DNA from: Ornithinibacillus bavariensis
GTDB taxonomy: Bacteria; Bacillota; Bacilli; Bacillales; Amphibacillaceae
Reading direction: 5' to 3'
Assembly: GCF_050433565.1 (NCBI RefSeq)
Contig: NZ_JBNPWZ010000001.1
Span: 620,001 to 684,000, forward strand
DNA length: 64,000 nt
Shown here: in pieces, positions 26,753-35,223 of the stretch
Layout of the letters: every line of letters begins with the position of its first letter
How positions within the stretch are numbered: the first letter of the stretch is position 1
The notes under the pieces: model-generated
Seen by the model: only the letters and a program-made list of their open reading frames with translations
What the model was told of the DNA's origin: nothing
Databases searched by the model: none
Position numbers and translations under genes: made by a program

Positions 26753-27259
26753 ATGAAGAAAATAATAGAAACAGAGAGACTTTATCTTAGGGAACTAATA
26801 ATGGAGGATGTACAAGATTTATCTAAAGTTCTTTCAGATCCAGAATCGATGCAATACTATAATGAGCCGTTTAATCAGGAGAAGGTGGAAAAATGGATCC
26901 AATGGAATATTGATAATTATAAAAAATATAACCATGGTTTATGGGCGGTAATTCTAAAAGATGGGGAAAAATTTATTGGAGACTGTGGCATTACAATGCA
27001 AGCAATAGAGAATGAAATAGTACCGGAGATTGGTTTTCATATTATAAAGAAGTATTGGAATAAAGGATATGCAACAGAAGCAGCAATTGCCTGTAAGGAT
27101 TATGCTTTTGATATTTTGAATTACCCCAAGATATTTTCATACACTACACTTGAAAATATATCATCACAGAAGGTTGCAGAAAAAATAGGAATGCAGACAT
27201 ATAAGATGTTTGAGAAAAATGGTCAAAAACAAATTGCTCAAGTGATATTTAATATATAA
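26753..27259 (+). CDS. GNAT N-acetyltransferase (RimJ/RimL type)
   Basis: The product has 168 residues. The start IETERLYLRELIMEDVQDLS is typical for the RimL-like GNAT group. The acetyl-CoA loop is in IIKKYWNKGYATEAAIACKD (GxGxA-like), with the C-terminal ENISSQKVAEKIGM motif. The substrate is unknown; it may act on ribosomal protein N-termini or small molecules. RBS TTGGAGGAT precedes ATG 26753. It stands alone, with copies of the dispersed repeat in front of it and after it. Confidence 0.88.
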   Translation: MKKIIETERLYLRELIMEDVQDLSKVLSDPESMQYYNEPFNQEKVEKWIQWNIDNYKKYNHGLWAVILKDGEKFIGDCGITMQAIENEIVPEIGFHIIKKYWNKGYATEAAIACKDYAFDILNYPKIFSYTTLENISSQKVAEKIGMQTYKMFEKNGQKQIAQVIFNI

Positions 27260-27318
27260 GATATAAGATATAAGATATTTTCTTTAGCAATTAAATTCTT
27301 AGAGGTTTTGAAGAAATC

Positions 27319-27350
27319 TACTTAAACTAAAGGTTCAGTATTAGTTAGCG
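27319..27350 (+). repeat. Dispersed repeat, 5'-element copy 2
   Basis: TACTTAAACTAAAGGTTCAG followed by TATTAGTTAGCG, 36 nt before the next GNAT start. The preceding GAAGAAATsTACTTAAACTA segment is nearly the same as at copy 1. Confidence 0.6.
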
Positions 27351-27385
27351 TGAAATAAATTTTTTTGGTTTAGGAGGTGAAATAA

Positions 27386-27847
27386 GTGAATATTAGACTT
27401 GCAGAGACAAAGGACATTAATCAGTTAATCAAAATGAGATGGCATAATACCATCGAATTTGATGAGAGCAAAAAGGACGAGCCTTATGAAGAGTTTGAAA
27501 AGGAATGTCAAATATTTTTAGAAAATGCACTAAATAGTAATCAGTGGTTTATTTGGGTTGCAGAGGATAAGGGAAAAATCATTTCACATATATACATAGA
27601 ATTAATACAAAAAGTACCAAGACCTGGTAGAATTACTCACCCATTTGCATATATGACCAACGTGTATACGATTCCTGAATATAGAAATCAAGGCGTAGGA
27701 AGTAACGTATTAAGTTCAATAAATAAATGGATTAAAGAGAATAAATACGAATTTGTAATTGTATGGCCAAGTGATGAAGCAATCAATTATTACAAGAAAA
27801 ATGGTTATGTTCATTGTAAGGAACCTATGGAGTACTTTCCTTCTTAA
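27386..27847 (+). CDS. GNAT N-acetyltransferase
   Basis: The product has 153 residues from GTG 27386 with AGGAGGTGAAATAA upstream. The acetyl-CoA-binding motif is in VYTIPEYRNQGVGSNVLSSI (Q/RxxGxG), followed by EFVIVWPSDEAINYYKKNGY, the usual end of the fold. The substrate is unknown. It is a single-gene unit preceded by repeat copy 2. Confidence 0.87.
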   Translation: MNIRLAETKDINQLIKMRWHNTIEFDESKKDEPYEEFEKECQIFLENALNSNQWFIWVAEDKGKIISHIYIELIQKVPRPGRITHPFAYMTNVYTIPEYRNQGVGSNVLSSINKWIKENKYEFVIVWPSDEAINYYKKNGYVHCKEPMEYFPS

Positions 27848-27882
27848 ATAATGAATGCACTGGCTCTATAAAATAAACTAGG

Positions 27883-27912
27883 TTATTGCACCAACGGTTC
27901 AGAATGGTTGAT
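27883..27912 (+). repeat. Dispersed repeat, 5'-element copy 3
   Basis: TTATTGCACCAACGGTTCAG then AATGGTTGA, 21 nt before the start at 27934. This copy is more diverged. Confidence 0.45.
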
Positions 27913-27933
27913 ATTATATAGGGGGTGTAAAGG

Positions 27934-28218
27934 GTGAAAAAATTGGTAACTAATACTAATTTTGCATATTTAACAACTGTATTTATTTTAATAGCTGTTA
28001 TTTATAGTTTTATTGTCAATGAACCTATTTACAAAGTAACAACATTCTTATATCAAGCTACAATTCTAGTATCTATCATTACAATTGCAATTCACTTAAA
28101 TGCCTTAAAGGAGAATAAAGTGAAGAAAAAAATAATTTTACTAAGCCTAATGGTTCCAGTTGCTGTCATAATTTATTATGTGGTAGGGGTTATTTACTGG
28201 TATAACACTGGAATGTGA
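27934..28218 (+). CDS. Small three-helix membrane protein
   Basis: The product has 94 residues from GTG 27934 behind AGGGGGTG. Three hydrophobic segments are at about 9-26, 34-53 and 66-87. I do not recognise the family. Repeat copy 3 lies just upstream, which puts this gene in the same class of small single-gene units as its neighbours. Confidence 0.55.
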   Translation: MKKLVTNTNFAYLTTVFILIAVIYSFIVNEPIYKVTTFLYQATILVSIITIAIHLNALKENKVKKKIILLSLMVPVAVIIYYVVGVIYWYNTGM

Positions 28219-28515
28219 GGTTATAGAAAGTTTATAAAGCTAAACCAGCTACTAGTTGTCAATGTTTTTCTCTAAACTAAAATAGCTTATGACTTATTAA
28301 ATTTGCGTATGCCACATAACCTTTCTAACTTCGTTGAATGGAAGAATCGGTAAAACGGTTGAATTGTAGGTGTGAGATATAAAATTTATTGCAAACAGGT
28401 GTAATTTTCCTAGATATTATCGACTTTAAGTAAAAGTTATAGTATTAATTGGGTAGGATTGTTTTATAAGAAATTACAATACGAAAGGTAATTTACTATA
28501 AAAGTTTATTTATGT
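28219..28515. other. No gene seen
   Basis: AT-rich spacer of about 300 nt with no supported ORF. Short TTGAAT-rich segments resemble degenerate repeat DNA. Confidence 0.4.
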
Positions 28516-28749
28516 ATGAGGGAGGTATTTATAATAAAAGAATTTATTGGTACATTATTGGTTTGTATCGTTATTTGTTGGATTTTTGTATTTTTCTTCT
28601 TCGGTCTTATTGTAGAAAATATATGGGTTTTAATTATTTTTATTGCATTGGTATTAGCGGTGCTAATTACAATTCTTATCAAACAGGATGCCAGAATTGA
28701 AGAATTAGAAAAGAAAATGGAAGCGTTATTAAGTAATAAACAGGATTAA
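28516..28749 (+). CDS. Small membrane protein with C-terminal coiled coil
   Basis: The frame has 77 codons from ATG 28516. It has two hydrophobic helices (about residues 11-32 and 36-55) and then IKQDARIEELEKKMEALLSN, a short coiled coil. The best ribosome site (GAGGGAGG, 28518-28525) lies inside the frame, and the next codons 8-10 nt downstream are ATA, not ATG, GTG or TTG. Either a rare AUA start is used, the original start has mutated, or ATG 28516 works without a ribosome site. The family is not recognised. Confidence 0.5.
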   Translation: MREVFIIKEFIGTLLVCIVICWIFVFFFFGLIVENIWVLIIFIALVLAVLITILIKQDARIEELEKKMEALLSNKQD

Positions 28750-29285
28750 GGAATATATTGTGAATTATTCTCTTTAAACAGAAGGAGAATCACTTCAAAG
28801 AAAGGTAATTGTACCAGTTATTAAACTATTGGAGCAGGTTTATGGAAAAGGAACTATAATGAATGGCTTTTAGTGATGGATCAAGATATGGAGAAGCAAA
28901 CTTTGGGAATTAAAAAAATATAGACCATTGGACAATATAATTTTACAGGATAGATAACATTGATAGAGATGGAAATCCAAGTTTTATTATACCGAATTTA
29001 ATGAAGTCATTTTTAATAGGAGTTGTTATTTTGGTCCTTCTTTAGCTGTTGCAATAATAATATTTTAAGTTCTTTACAGTTGGTTATTCGACTTGGCTGT
29101 AGCTTTTTATCCAGAACAATTTTTTCTTTTATGTAGTTATTAGTTTAAGTTAATAAATATTTTAAATAATTGAACAAATTAGATTGAAATTTTTAAGGAT
29201 ATATTTTAGTATTACTATATACATAGAATAACTATATATGTAGAATATTATAGATATAAGTAATTGAAAAAAAGAGTTTTCTTAT
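28750..29285. other. Decayed DNA with repeat fragments
   Basis: It contains a repeat-like segment (28818-28850, TTAAACTATTGGAGCAGG) and a broken frame around 28975-29040 reading GNPSFIIPNLMKSFLIGV, a membrane-protein scrap ended by a stop. No intact gene is seen. Confidence 0.45.
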
Positions 29286-29691
29286 TTGTTATTAACTTTG
29301 GGAAAGTATGAGAATTTTATATACATAGTAAGACATGGTGATTCGCAAAAAATCGGAATTAATAAAACAAGAGAGTTAACTGAAAAAGGCAAATATAGAC
29401 GTTCAACGAAAAACGAAAATCCTAAAAAAGAATGTATTTATAGTTATCTCCAGTCCTTACACTTAGAGGTTAGTCTAATAAGGACTGCCATATAAGAGCT
29501 ATAAAAACTTTAAAGGAGATATTTAATACTTATCGAGGACAGAAAGTAGTTGTAGGCACTCATGGGGCGGCGATGACTTTAATTATGAGTTATTAGATAG
29601 TAAATAAGAACTAGAGTTTTTGCTACAAACATCCAAACTAGATAAATACAGGATGGAATTTAATAAAAATGAATTAGTGGGGGGTGAATAG
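29286..29691 (+). pseudogene. Histidine phosphatase remnant
   Basis: The first frame gives ENFIYIVRHGDSQKIGINKT, the RHG motif of the phosphoglycerate-mutase-like histidine phosphatases. After an internal deletion or shift, a second frame gives RAIKTLKEIFNTYRGQKVVV and then GTHGAAMTL, the second catalytic His region. A third, in-frame after stops, gives FLLQTSKLDKYRMEFNKNEL, the C-terminus. The central part is lost and stops interrupt it, so it is not functional. Confidence 0.8.
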
Positions 29692-29824
29692 ATTATGGGA
29701 ATTCATAGGGTGTTAAAAATCCTAAACAGGAAAATCGTTGATTTAACAATACTTTTTGATTGAAGAGATTTACTTAAATGGTGCAAGAGTACAAGGATAT
29801 GTCATGTTATTACGGGGTGAAATT

Positions 29825-30001
29825 ATGGGTTTTTGGTATTTCTTAATATTATTTGTGGGAATATTATTAGTTGTTAAGGGGCTAGGTAGAAATAAAAAAA
29901 TTAGCTTGGTATTTATAGGAATTTTATGTATTGCCTTCTCAATATTTATGTTTTCTCCAGGGAGTGCTAAAATCATTTCGGAATTATTATATTTAAATTA
30001 A
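29825..30001 (+). CDS. 58-residue two-helix membrane protein
   Basis: I chose ATG 29825 because GGGGTGAAATT precedes it; the open frame starts at 29756 without support. The product starts MGFWYFLILFVGILLVVKGL, and a second helix (about 30-46, LVFIGILCIAFSIFMF) follows a basic loop GRNKKIS. The family is unknown. Confidence 0.5.
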   Translation: MGFWYFLILFVGILLVVKGLGRNKKISLVFIGILCIAFSIFMFSPGSAKIISELLYLN

Positions 30002-30032
30002 AGTATAGAATAGATTTTAACTCACTTACTAG

Positions 30033-30091
30033 GTATTTTTACGAACGGATGCTTTACTTTAACAAGGTGATCTTCGATGATCGCTCTTTTT
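30033..30091 (+). repeat. Dispersed repeat, 3'-element with terminator
   Basis: TACGAACGGATGCTTTACTT is followed by AACAAGGTGATC-TTCGAT-GATCGCTCTTTTTTT. The second half is a terminator-like hairpin. A similar module occurs at 31326-31388, and the hairpin half recurs near 36763 and 40682. Confidence 0.55.
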
Positions 30092-30286
30092 TTAGGGAAC
30101 ATAATATTTTTGAAATATTATGTTAATATTAAGCGACTATGAAAGGTTCTTCTTATAGTAAAAGAAGCATTATTTGATGAACCAGCTGCAGTAATCGCTC
30201 GCCCTTGTTACTCAGCTAAAGGGAGAGGTTTGTTGAAAAAAGGTTTTAAAAATAAAACATGACAAGCTATCGGGATGGGGGATACA

Positions 30287-30751
30287 ATGAGAAAATTTAT
30301 AAAAATAGTTTTCAGCATAAGTTTTGTATTTTATTTACTAGCATTGGTAGTTTTATTATTCATAGATTCAAGAGGTTCTATTTGGACAAATGTATCATTA
30401 TTAGAATATGTAAAGCACTCCTCTAATTTTGTTCCGTTTAAAACTATAAGTACGTACATGACGGCACTATCTGATGGGAGTATGAATATAGATATACCTA
30501 TAAAAAACCTCTTTGGTAATTTCATTATGTTTTTACCAATGGGTATTTATCTACCATACTTCATAAAAAAGATAAACAAAATAAGTGCATTTACCATTTC
30601 AATGATTTTATTGTTATTTGTAATTGAAGTGATACAAGTAGTTACAAGAAGAGGAAGTTTTGATATAGATGACTTCATTCTAAATATGGTTGGTGCCTTA
30701 ATAGGTTTTGGTATTTGGAAAACAAAAGTTGTTCAAAAGTTACTTAAATAA
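30287..30751 (+). CDS. VanZ-family membrane protein
   Basis: The product has 154 residues from ATG 30287 behind GGGATGGGGGATACA. Hydrophobic helices are at about 7-26, 70-88, 94-112 and 126-145. The motifs IKNLFGNFIMFLPMGIYLPY and FVIEVIQVVTRRGSFDIDDF are characteristic of the VanZ domain. VanZ proteins are linked to teicoplanin or envelope stress phenotypes, but most chromosomal ones have no known role. It is a single-gene unit. Confidence 0.85.
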   Translation: MRKFIKIVFSISFVFYLLALVVLLFIDSRGSIWTNVSLLEYVKHSSNFVPFKTISTYMTALSDGSMNIDIPIKNLFGNFIMFLPMGIYLPYFIKKINKISAFTISMILLLFVIEVIQVVTRRGSFDIDDFILNMVGALIGFGIWKTKVVQKLLK

Positions 30752-30784
30752 ATATTTATTAACTCTTCACCTCCCCCAGATATC

Positions 30785-30818
30785 TTCAATTTAATCTGAC
30801 GAGACAGACAAGTTGAAG
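30785..30818 (+). repeat. Dispersed repeat, 5'-element copy 4
   Basis: TTCAATTTAATCTGACGAGA then CAGACAAGTTGAAG. The two arms TTCAA...TTGAA are inverted. It lies 41 nt before the lipoprotein start at 30860. Confidence 0.5.
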
Positions 30819-30859
30819 AAGTTGAAACTTACCTTAGTTTTTTATAAGGAGGATCGTAA

Positions 30860-31302
30860 TTGAAAAAAGTATTTTTCTTGGTATTGTTGGCTACAATCCT
30901 GAGTGCCTGTGGTCAACTAGTAAGTGAGGTTAATGGTGCTTTAAATACCAATGCTATTATAAAAGAACCTCCTGAGTTAAAAGTAAGCTCAAACAATAAT
31001 AATGTTGTTGCTGTTTTAGGGACTTATAGTTGGTCTTATGATAACAGAGATGAAACTTCTACTGCTATAGAAGCCGACGCAGACATACCTCCAAGAATAG
31101 TCCATCATCAAGAAACTCCATAAAATACAAATCTAGGTTCAGAAGTTAAATTGGAGTTTGTTAAAGCCCCGCAAGAAGTAGAGGTAAATATTTGGAACAA
31201 TAGTCAAAAGGTAAGAGAGGTAAAAGTTGAAGGCTTACTTCCTATGAAACAGATGAAAAAGGGGATTTAATATATGAAATATACGCAACGTGGGTGCGAT
31301 AA
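30860..31302 (+). pseudogene. Lipoprotein gene with in-frame stop and frameshift
   Basis: TTG 30860 follows AAGGAGGATCG. A lipoprotein signal (FFLVLLATILSACG, lipobox LSAC) leads 87 codons to TAA at 31121. The same frame continues as NTNLGSEVKLEFVKAPQEVE and NIWNNSQKVREVKVEG. A frameshift then brings in TSYETDEKGDLIYEIYATWV, ending at 31302. The continuous protein sense across the stop shows a recently broken secreted lipoprotein gene of unknown function. Confidence 0.75.
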
Positions 31303-31325
31303 GAGTAAAAATCCAATAATAATTA

Positions 31326-31388
31326 TTTTTCAACAAATGGATGCATTAGTTTTACAACAGGGATTGTCATAATTGATATTTCCCTGTA
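31326..31388 (+). repeat. Dispersed repeat, 3'-element with terminator
   Basis: TTTCAACAAATGGATGCATT, AGTTTTACAACAGGGA...TCCCTGTATATTTTTT. The arrangement (AACGGATGC-like box, TTAGTTTWACA, then a U-tailed hairpin) is the same as at 30033-30091. It lies just after the broken lipoprotein gene. Confidence 0.5.
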
Positions 31389-31543
31389 TATTTTTTGTTT
31401 CACTATTGTTGCAGTATAGAGGAAAAAGAGGGAGAGAGTTTTATATGGGATGGGCGATAGATGTTTATAAATTTTGTTTGACAATGTGATATTTTATTTT
31501 ATAATGAAAATATATTCATTCAATATAAAGGGGAGAAACACAT

Positions 31544-32158
31544 ATGAATTCAGAGGTTGATAAGTATACAATAGTCAAAGCAAATGAAACGGATTTAGAT
31601 GTGAGAAAACAGATGTCTGAAATTTTTGCTGAAGGATTCACACAATGGCTTGTCTTTTTTTCAAAAGACAAAAACATCATTGCAAAGGCTTTTGCTCATA
31701 TGTTTGTTTTAGATCAATTTTATGTAGCTATAGCGGATGGTGAAGTTGCTGGAGTTACGGCATGTACAGATGGGAAGGAGAAATCGGTAAGATTAAATAG
31801 AAAAGAACTGAGAAAGCACCTAGGTTTCATTAAGGGAAGTATGGCAGGAATTTTTTTAAAGAAGGAATTTGAAGCTCCTTATGAAAATTTCCCTCCCAAT
31901 ACTGGTTCAATCGAGTTTGTTGGAACAGCTCCAAAATTTCGGGGACAGGGTGTAGCATCTCAAATTATCCAACATATCATTGAAAATACACCGTTTAATG
32001 ATTACGTAATTGAAGAGGTTGCAGATACGAATACTCCGGCAATGCGATTGTATGAGAAATTGGGTTTTGAAGAATACAAAAGAAAGCCTATGCCGGAGAA
32101 GATAGCCAAGAAAATTGGAATAAATAATTATTTGTCCTTGAAGTATATGAAAAGGTAA
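31544..32158 (+). CDS. GNAT N-acetyltransferase
   Basis: The product has 204 residues. The acetyl-CoA loop lies in EFVGTAPKFRGQGVASQIIQ (RGQGVA), followed by NTPAMRLYEKLGFEEYKRKP, the common GNAT ending. The substrate is unknown. RBS AAGGGGAGA precedes ATG 31544. A TetR-family regulator starts 40 nt after it on the same strand, so this pair probably forms an operon in which the regulator controls the acetyltransferase. Confidence 0.87.
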   Translation: MNSEVDKYTIVKANETDLDVRKQMSEIFAEGFTQWLVFFSKDKNIIAKAFAHMFVLDQFYVAIADGEVAGVTACTDGKEKSVRLNRKELRKHLGFIKGSMAGIFLKKEFEAPYENFPPNTGSIEFVGTAPKFRGQGVASQIIQHIIENTPFNDYVIEEVADTNTPAMRLYEKLGFEEYKRKPMPEKIAKKIGINNYLSLKYMKR

Positions 32159-32198
32159 GGATTTATTTTTGCTAGATAACGAAAGGGAGAGAGAAATA

Positions 32199-32810
32199 TT
32201 GCCTAGAACGGAAGAACAATATGAGGCAATGAGAATTGCGACAAGAGATAAAATTCATTCGGCTGCAATAAAGCTATTTGCAAAGAAGGGGTTTGCAGCT
32301 ACAAGTGTGAAGGATATAGCGGAAGGGGCAGGAATCAGCATCGGGTTAATGTACCGTCATTATAAAAAGAAAGAAGATTTATTTAATGAACTGGTTACTT
32401 TTGCTGTAGAGGGGTTATATAGGAATGCTAAAAGGTTTCAAAGTGATAATTCTCCAGCTGAGTTAATTCAACAGTTTACACTAGAAATATTAAATGATCT
32501 TGAAAAAGATGATGAATATGCCCAGTTCCATATGCTTATGTACCAATCCATGATAATGGAGGATTCTTCTCCTCAAATACAAAATCTTAACAAAATGAGT
32601 GAATTATTATTTTACCAAATTACCCAATTAATCGAAAAGGGTCAGAAGCTAGGTCAGTTTAAACAGGGAAATGCATCAGAGTTGGCGTTTTTCTATTTTG
32701 CATCCATACAAGGAATGACCATGTTAAAAGTACTAAAAAGTGAGCAATATACTACGCTAAGTCCACAAATAGTTACAGCATTTTTATTTAAAGAGGATAG
32801 TGGTGATTGA
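32199..32810 (+). CDS. TetR-family transcriptional regulator
   Basis: The product has 203 residues from TTG 32199, preceded by AGGGAGAG; an in-frame TTG at 32169 has no ribosome site. The N-terminal HTH AAIKLFAKKGFAATSVKDIA, with AGISIGLMYRHYKKKEDLF, is the TetR signature (about residues 18-62). The C-terminal ligand domain is hydrophobic and diverse. It is probably a local repressor of the upstream acetyltransferase unit; the ligand is unknown. Confidence 0.9.
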   Translation: MPRTEEQYEAMRIATRDKIHSAAIKLFAKKGFAATSVKDIAEGAGISIGLMYRHYKKKEDLFNELVTFAVEGLYRNAKRFQSDNSPAELIQQFTLEILNDLEKDDEYAQFHMLMYQSMIMEDSSPQIQNLNKMSELLFYQITQLIEKGQKLGQFKQGNASELAFFYFASIQGMTMLKVLKSEQYTTLSPQIVTAFLFKEDSGD

Positions 32811-32843
32811 AATTTAGGCAAAGTTGGCGTAGTTATTTTACCT

Positions 32844-32875
32844 AAGGTGATCCAAATGCGTCACCTTATTTCTAT
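32844..32875 (+). terminator. Terminator after the TetR gene
   Basis: TAAGGTGA (32844-32851) / TCACCTTA (32862-32869) is followed by TTTCT. It resembles the AAGGTGATC hairpins of the dispersed 3'-elements. Confidence 0.65.
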
Positions 32876-33070
32876 GGTTTAAAATTCTAATCTCATTTAT
32901 GGAATCTCATCTTAGTATTTAGATAGAAGTTATAAAGCTAACGAGGATATTTATTCAGCAATCATAGCCAAATTCAAGAGTATTTAATGTGAAAGAATTT
33001 GGTAATCAAAATAAAGGCTATATTTTTCTGTAAGGGTAAATCTAAACCTAAAATAGTTTAGGTGGTTGCT

Positions 33071-33832
33071 ATGACAAGAAAGTTTTTCCTTGTACTATCA
33101 ATTTGGTTGTTGATCATGCTTTTCCAGCCAAATAGCACTAATGCCGAAAAAAATATAATCGATAATAGATTACTGCTCGACACTTTGGTTACTTTATTGA
33201 ACCCGTACATATCAGGAAGCTTAGAACATTATTATGGATATCATAAGTCTTATGGTTTACATGACATAAAAATCCTCGATATATCAAGGGAAGAAAAGAG
33301 TGAATTCAGTTTTACAGTCAAGATTCAAGTAAATACCTTTGATGAAGCTCATAATCCTCCTTATGGTAAAGAAACAATAATACTGGAAGTCGATGTGGAC
33401 AAAGTTAGAGTAATTAAATTCATCCATGAAGGGGATGTATGGGAAAGGAAAATTACAGATTTTTATAATGAAGCTATTTCAGATATACTACAGTCATTTA
33501 AATTAAACTTAACTTCCTTTAATAAACTTAACTACGAGCAATTGATGTTTAAATCAGAAAAACAAATGGAATACAAATCTCTTTCAGATATTGTAACCGA
33601 GATCATAGACGATGAGCTAACTACCGAAATAAATACCCCTTATAATCCTTATAAAAATGTAATAGCCCCTGTTACTTTTATTAAGGGGCATCAGGGATAC
33701 ATTCTTTTTAAAAAGGCAGATGGGACAAACATTGTTATAGAGGTGTTTAAGTTAAACGATAAATGGGTGGTTGTAAACAAGGAAAGTAAACAAGGTATGA
33801 AAATGAAATACGATTTGCTCTGGTATATGTAG
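33071..33832 (+). CDS. Secreted DUF3888-type protein
   Basis: The product has 253 residues from ATG 33071 with AGGTGG upstream. A signal peptide covers about residues 1-26 (FFLVLSIWLLIMLFQPNSTN-A). The mature part starts with NRLLLDTLVTLLNPYISGSL, then YYGYHKSYGLHDIKI and DEAHNPPYGKETI, the hallmarks of DUF3888. A second, weaker copy in the C-terminal half (DELTTEINTPYNPY and the final strands) suggests duplication. It is an extracellular protein of unknown role. Confidence 0.65.
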   Translation: MTRKFFLVLSIWLLIMLFQPNSTNAEKNIIDNRLLLDTLVTLLNPYISGSLEHYYGYHKSYGLHDIKILDISREEKSEFSFTVKIQVNTFDEAHNPPYGKETIILEVDVDKVRVIKFIHEGDVWERKITDFYNEAISDILQSFKLNLTSFNKLNYEQLMFKSEKQMEYKSLSDIVTEIIDDELTTEINTPYNPYKNVIAPVTFIKGHQGYILFKKADGTNIVIEVFKLNDKWVVVNKESKQGMKMKYDLLWYM

Positions 33833-33971
33833 TTATAAAGAGTTCAATCAGAGAGGTATCTCAAGTATTTTCGTTAACGGATGCCATTGTGAATTTACCC
33901 TAATCCCTTAAAAGGGAATATTAAATAAAATGTAAAAAGTAGTTAAATAATGATTCATTTTAGATAGATTA

Positions 33972-34001
33972 ATGGTTAAAGTCCCGTGAGACTTTAACCA
34001 T
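33972..34001. repeat. 12-bp perfect inverted repeat
   Basis: ATGGTTAAAGTC-CCGTGA-GACTTTAACCAT. It is a stable hairpin between the convergent genes at 33071 and 34093 and likely acts as a terminator despite weak T tails. A diverged copy of the dispersed repeat (TTTTCGTTAACGGATGCC) lies nearby at 33866-33884. Confidence 0.65.
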
Positions 34002-34092
34002 AAGTTTTCAAATATATTTAATTTAAAAGAGTAATTTAGTGTGAATACATCCATTTGTAACATTTAGTAAATACTCTTATATGGCTTGCTAC

Positions 34093-34623
34093 TTAAAAAA
34101 GTCTTGCTTCTCTTGCTGCAGCTCTACTAGCCCTAGCGAATTCAGCCGGACTCATTCTTACATCCTCCCAATGTAAATACATTAGACGAGGTTCTTCAAA
34201 CAACCAGTGGTTATGAAATGCTGTTACGATAATTCCTCTTCTTTGTAATGCATGGATCATTGGATTGACTTCTCTTTGTAGGACTACAGATTCACCTAGG
34301 TTTAGACCATTATCTTCAAAGGATAACATAAATGGAAGAGCCAATGGGGAGCGGGTGCGACGACCTAAAATAGTTGCTCTAATATTTCTGAGTCGCATAA
34401 TAACACAGACAGGATCTGCAGTTACTACCTCTCCACCAATAATATTGGCAAGCTGCTGGCAAGTTGGCTTATTCCTTCCTCCCATATGACTATGACTACC
34501 ATCTCTATGCCTTTTTATTGTTTTATGAATCTTGGAATCTGTAACTGATTCAAAAAAATCATCTAAATCAAATTCTGTATCATTACTTTCTGAACCTGTA
34601 AAATCATTACTTCTTCTGTTCAC
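34093..34623 (-). CDS. DUF1259 protein
   Basis: The product has 176 residues. An acidic N-terminal tail (FDLDDFFESVTDSK) is followed by TCQQLANIIGGEVVTADPVC and the conserved block VNPMIHALQRRGIIVTAFHN with HWLFEEPRLMYLHWED, which is diagnostic for DUF1259 (LppY/LpqO-like). The His-rich block suggests metal or ligand binding, unproven. No signal peptide is present. RBS AGAGGTGAT lies upstream of the start at 34623. Confidence 0.8.
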   Translation of the reverse strand: MNRRSNDFTGSESNDTEFDLDDFFESVTDSKIHKTIKRHRDGSHSHMGGRNKPTCQQLANIIGGEVVTADPVCVIMRLRNIRATILGRRTRSPLALPFMLSFEDNGLNLGESVVLQREVNPMIHALQRRGIIVTAFHNHWLFEEPRLMYLHWEDVRMSPAEFARASRAAAREARLF

Positions 34624-35100
34624 TTAAATCACCTCTCTTTCCAGTTACCTCTTAATAGTGTATTCAGATATATTAGACAAGAATAGACATGTTATCTAGC
34701 ACAAAAGCACTTTTATTTCATCAAAACCTATTAAAATATTACAGATAACTATATCAATTTAAAGAAGAAATTAATCTGCCGATGGTTGTACACTAATAAT
34801 TGGTTCTTGGGATTGTAATTATCTTTTTGAAATATAATGCCGTATTTTTATAGAGGTTAAGAAGATTGTTTTTGAATTTGTCGAAAAAAATCAACGAATC
34901 AACTTGAAGAGAAAATAGATAAAAACAATGAGAGAAAATGAATTTATTAAGCAATGGTGTGATAATTGACGACTTGTTATAGCTTATTTTGCTAAGGTTA
35001 TTCTAGAAAGGAATGGGAAAGTTGAAGTGTTAGTAACTAAATTGTATAAATATAACAGAGTATTGCTAAAATTATTTGAGTATGCTACACTCACAATAGT
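34624..35100. other. No gene seen
   Basis: Spacer of AT-rich DNA without a supported ORF. A promoter-like TTGAGT (about 35077) - 18 nt - TTATAC lies at its right end. Confidence 0.45.
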
Positions 35101-35105
35101 TATAC

Positions 35106-35205
35106 AGGTGACATAAGTGAGATAGCTTATGTTGGTGTCCTTAATGGTTAAAAACAGTTATGTTGCACAGTGCCTCCAATCATATTGGGGGCATTTTTTA
35201 TTTTT
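35106..35205 (+). promoter_or_regulatory. Possible leader RNA with attenuator
   Basis: A hairpin ACATAAG...CTTATGT (about 35111-35135) is followed by TGCCTCCAAT-CATATTGGGGGCA with TTTTTTATTTTT, a full intrinsic terminator placed only about 5 nt before the ribosome site (AAAGGAG, 35207) of the serine hydrolase. It is either an attenuator in that gene's leader or the end of a short sRNA. I recognise no known riboswitch class. Confidence 0.5.
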
Positions 35206-35223
35206 CAAAGGAGAGTGGATAAA

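Noticed and set aside
35106..35205. T-box or SAM riboswitch before the serine hydrolase
   Set aside because: No T-box (AGGGTGGNACCGCG) or SAM-box landmarks are present; only hairpins are seen.
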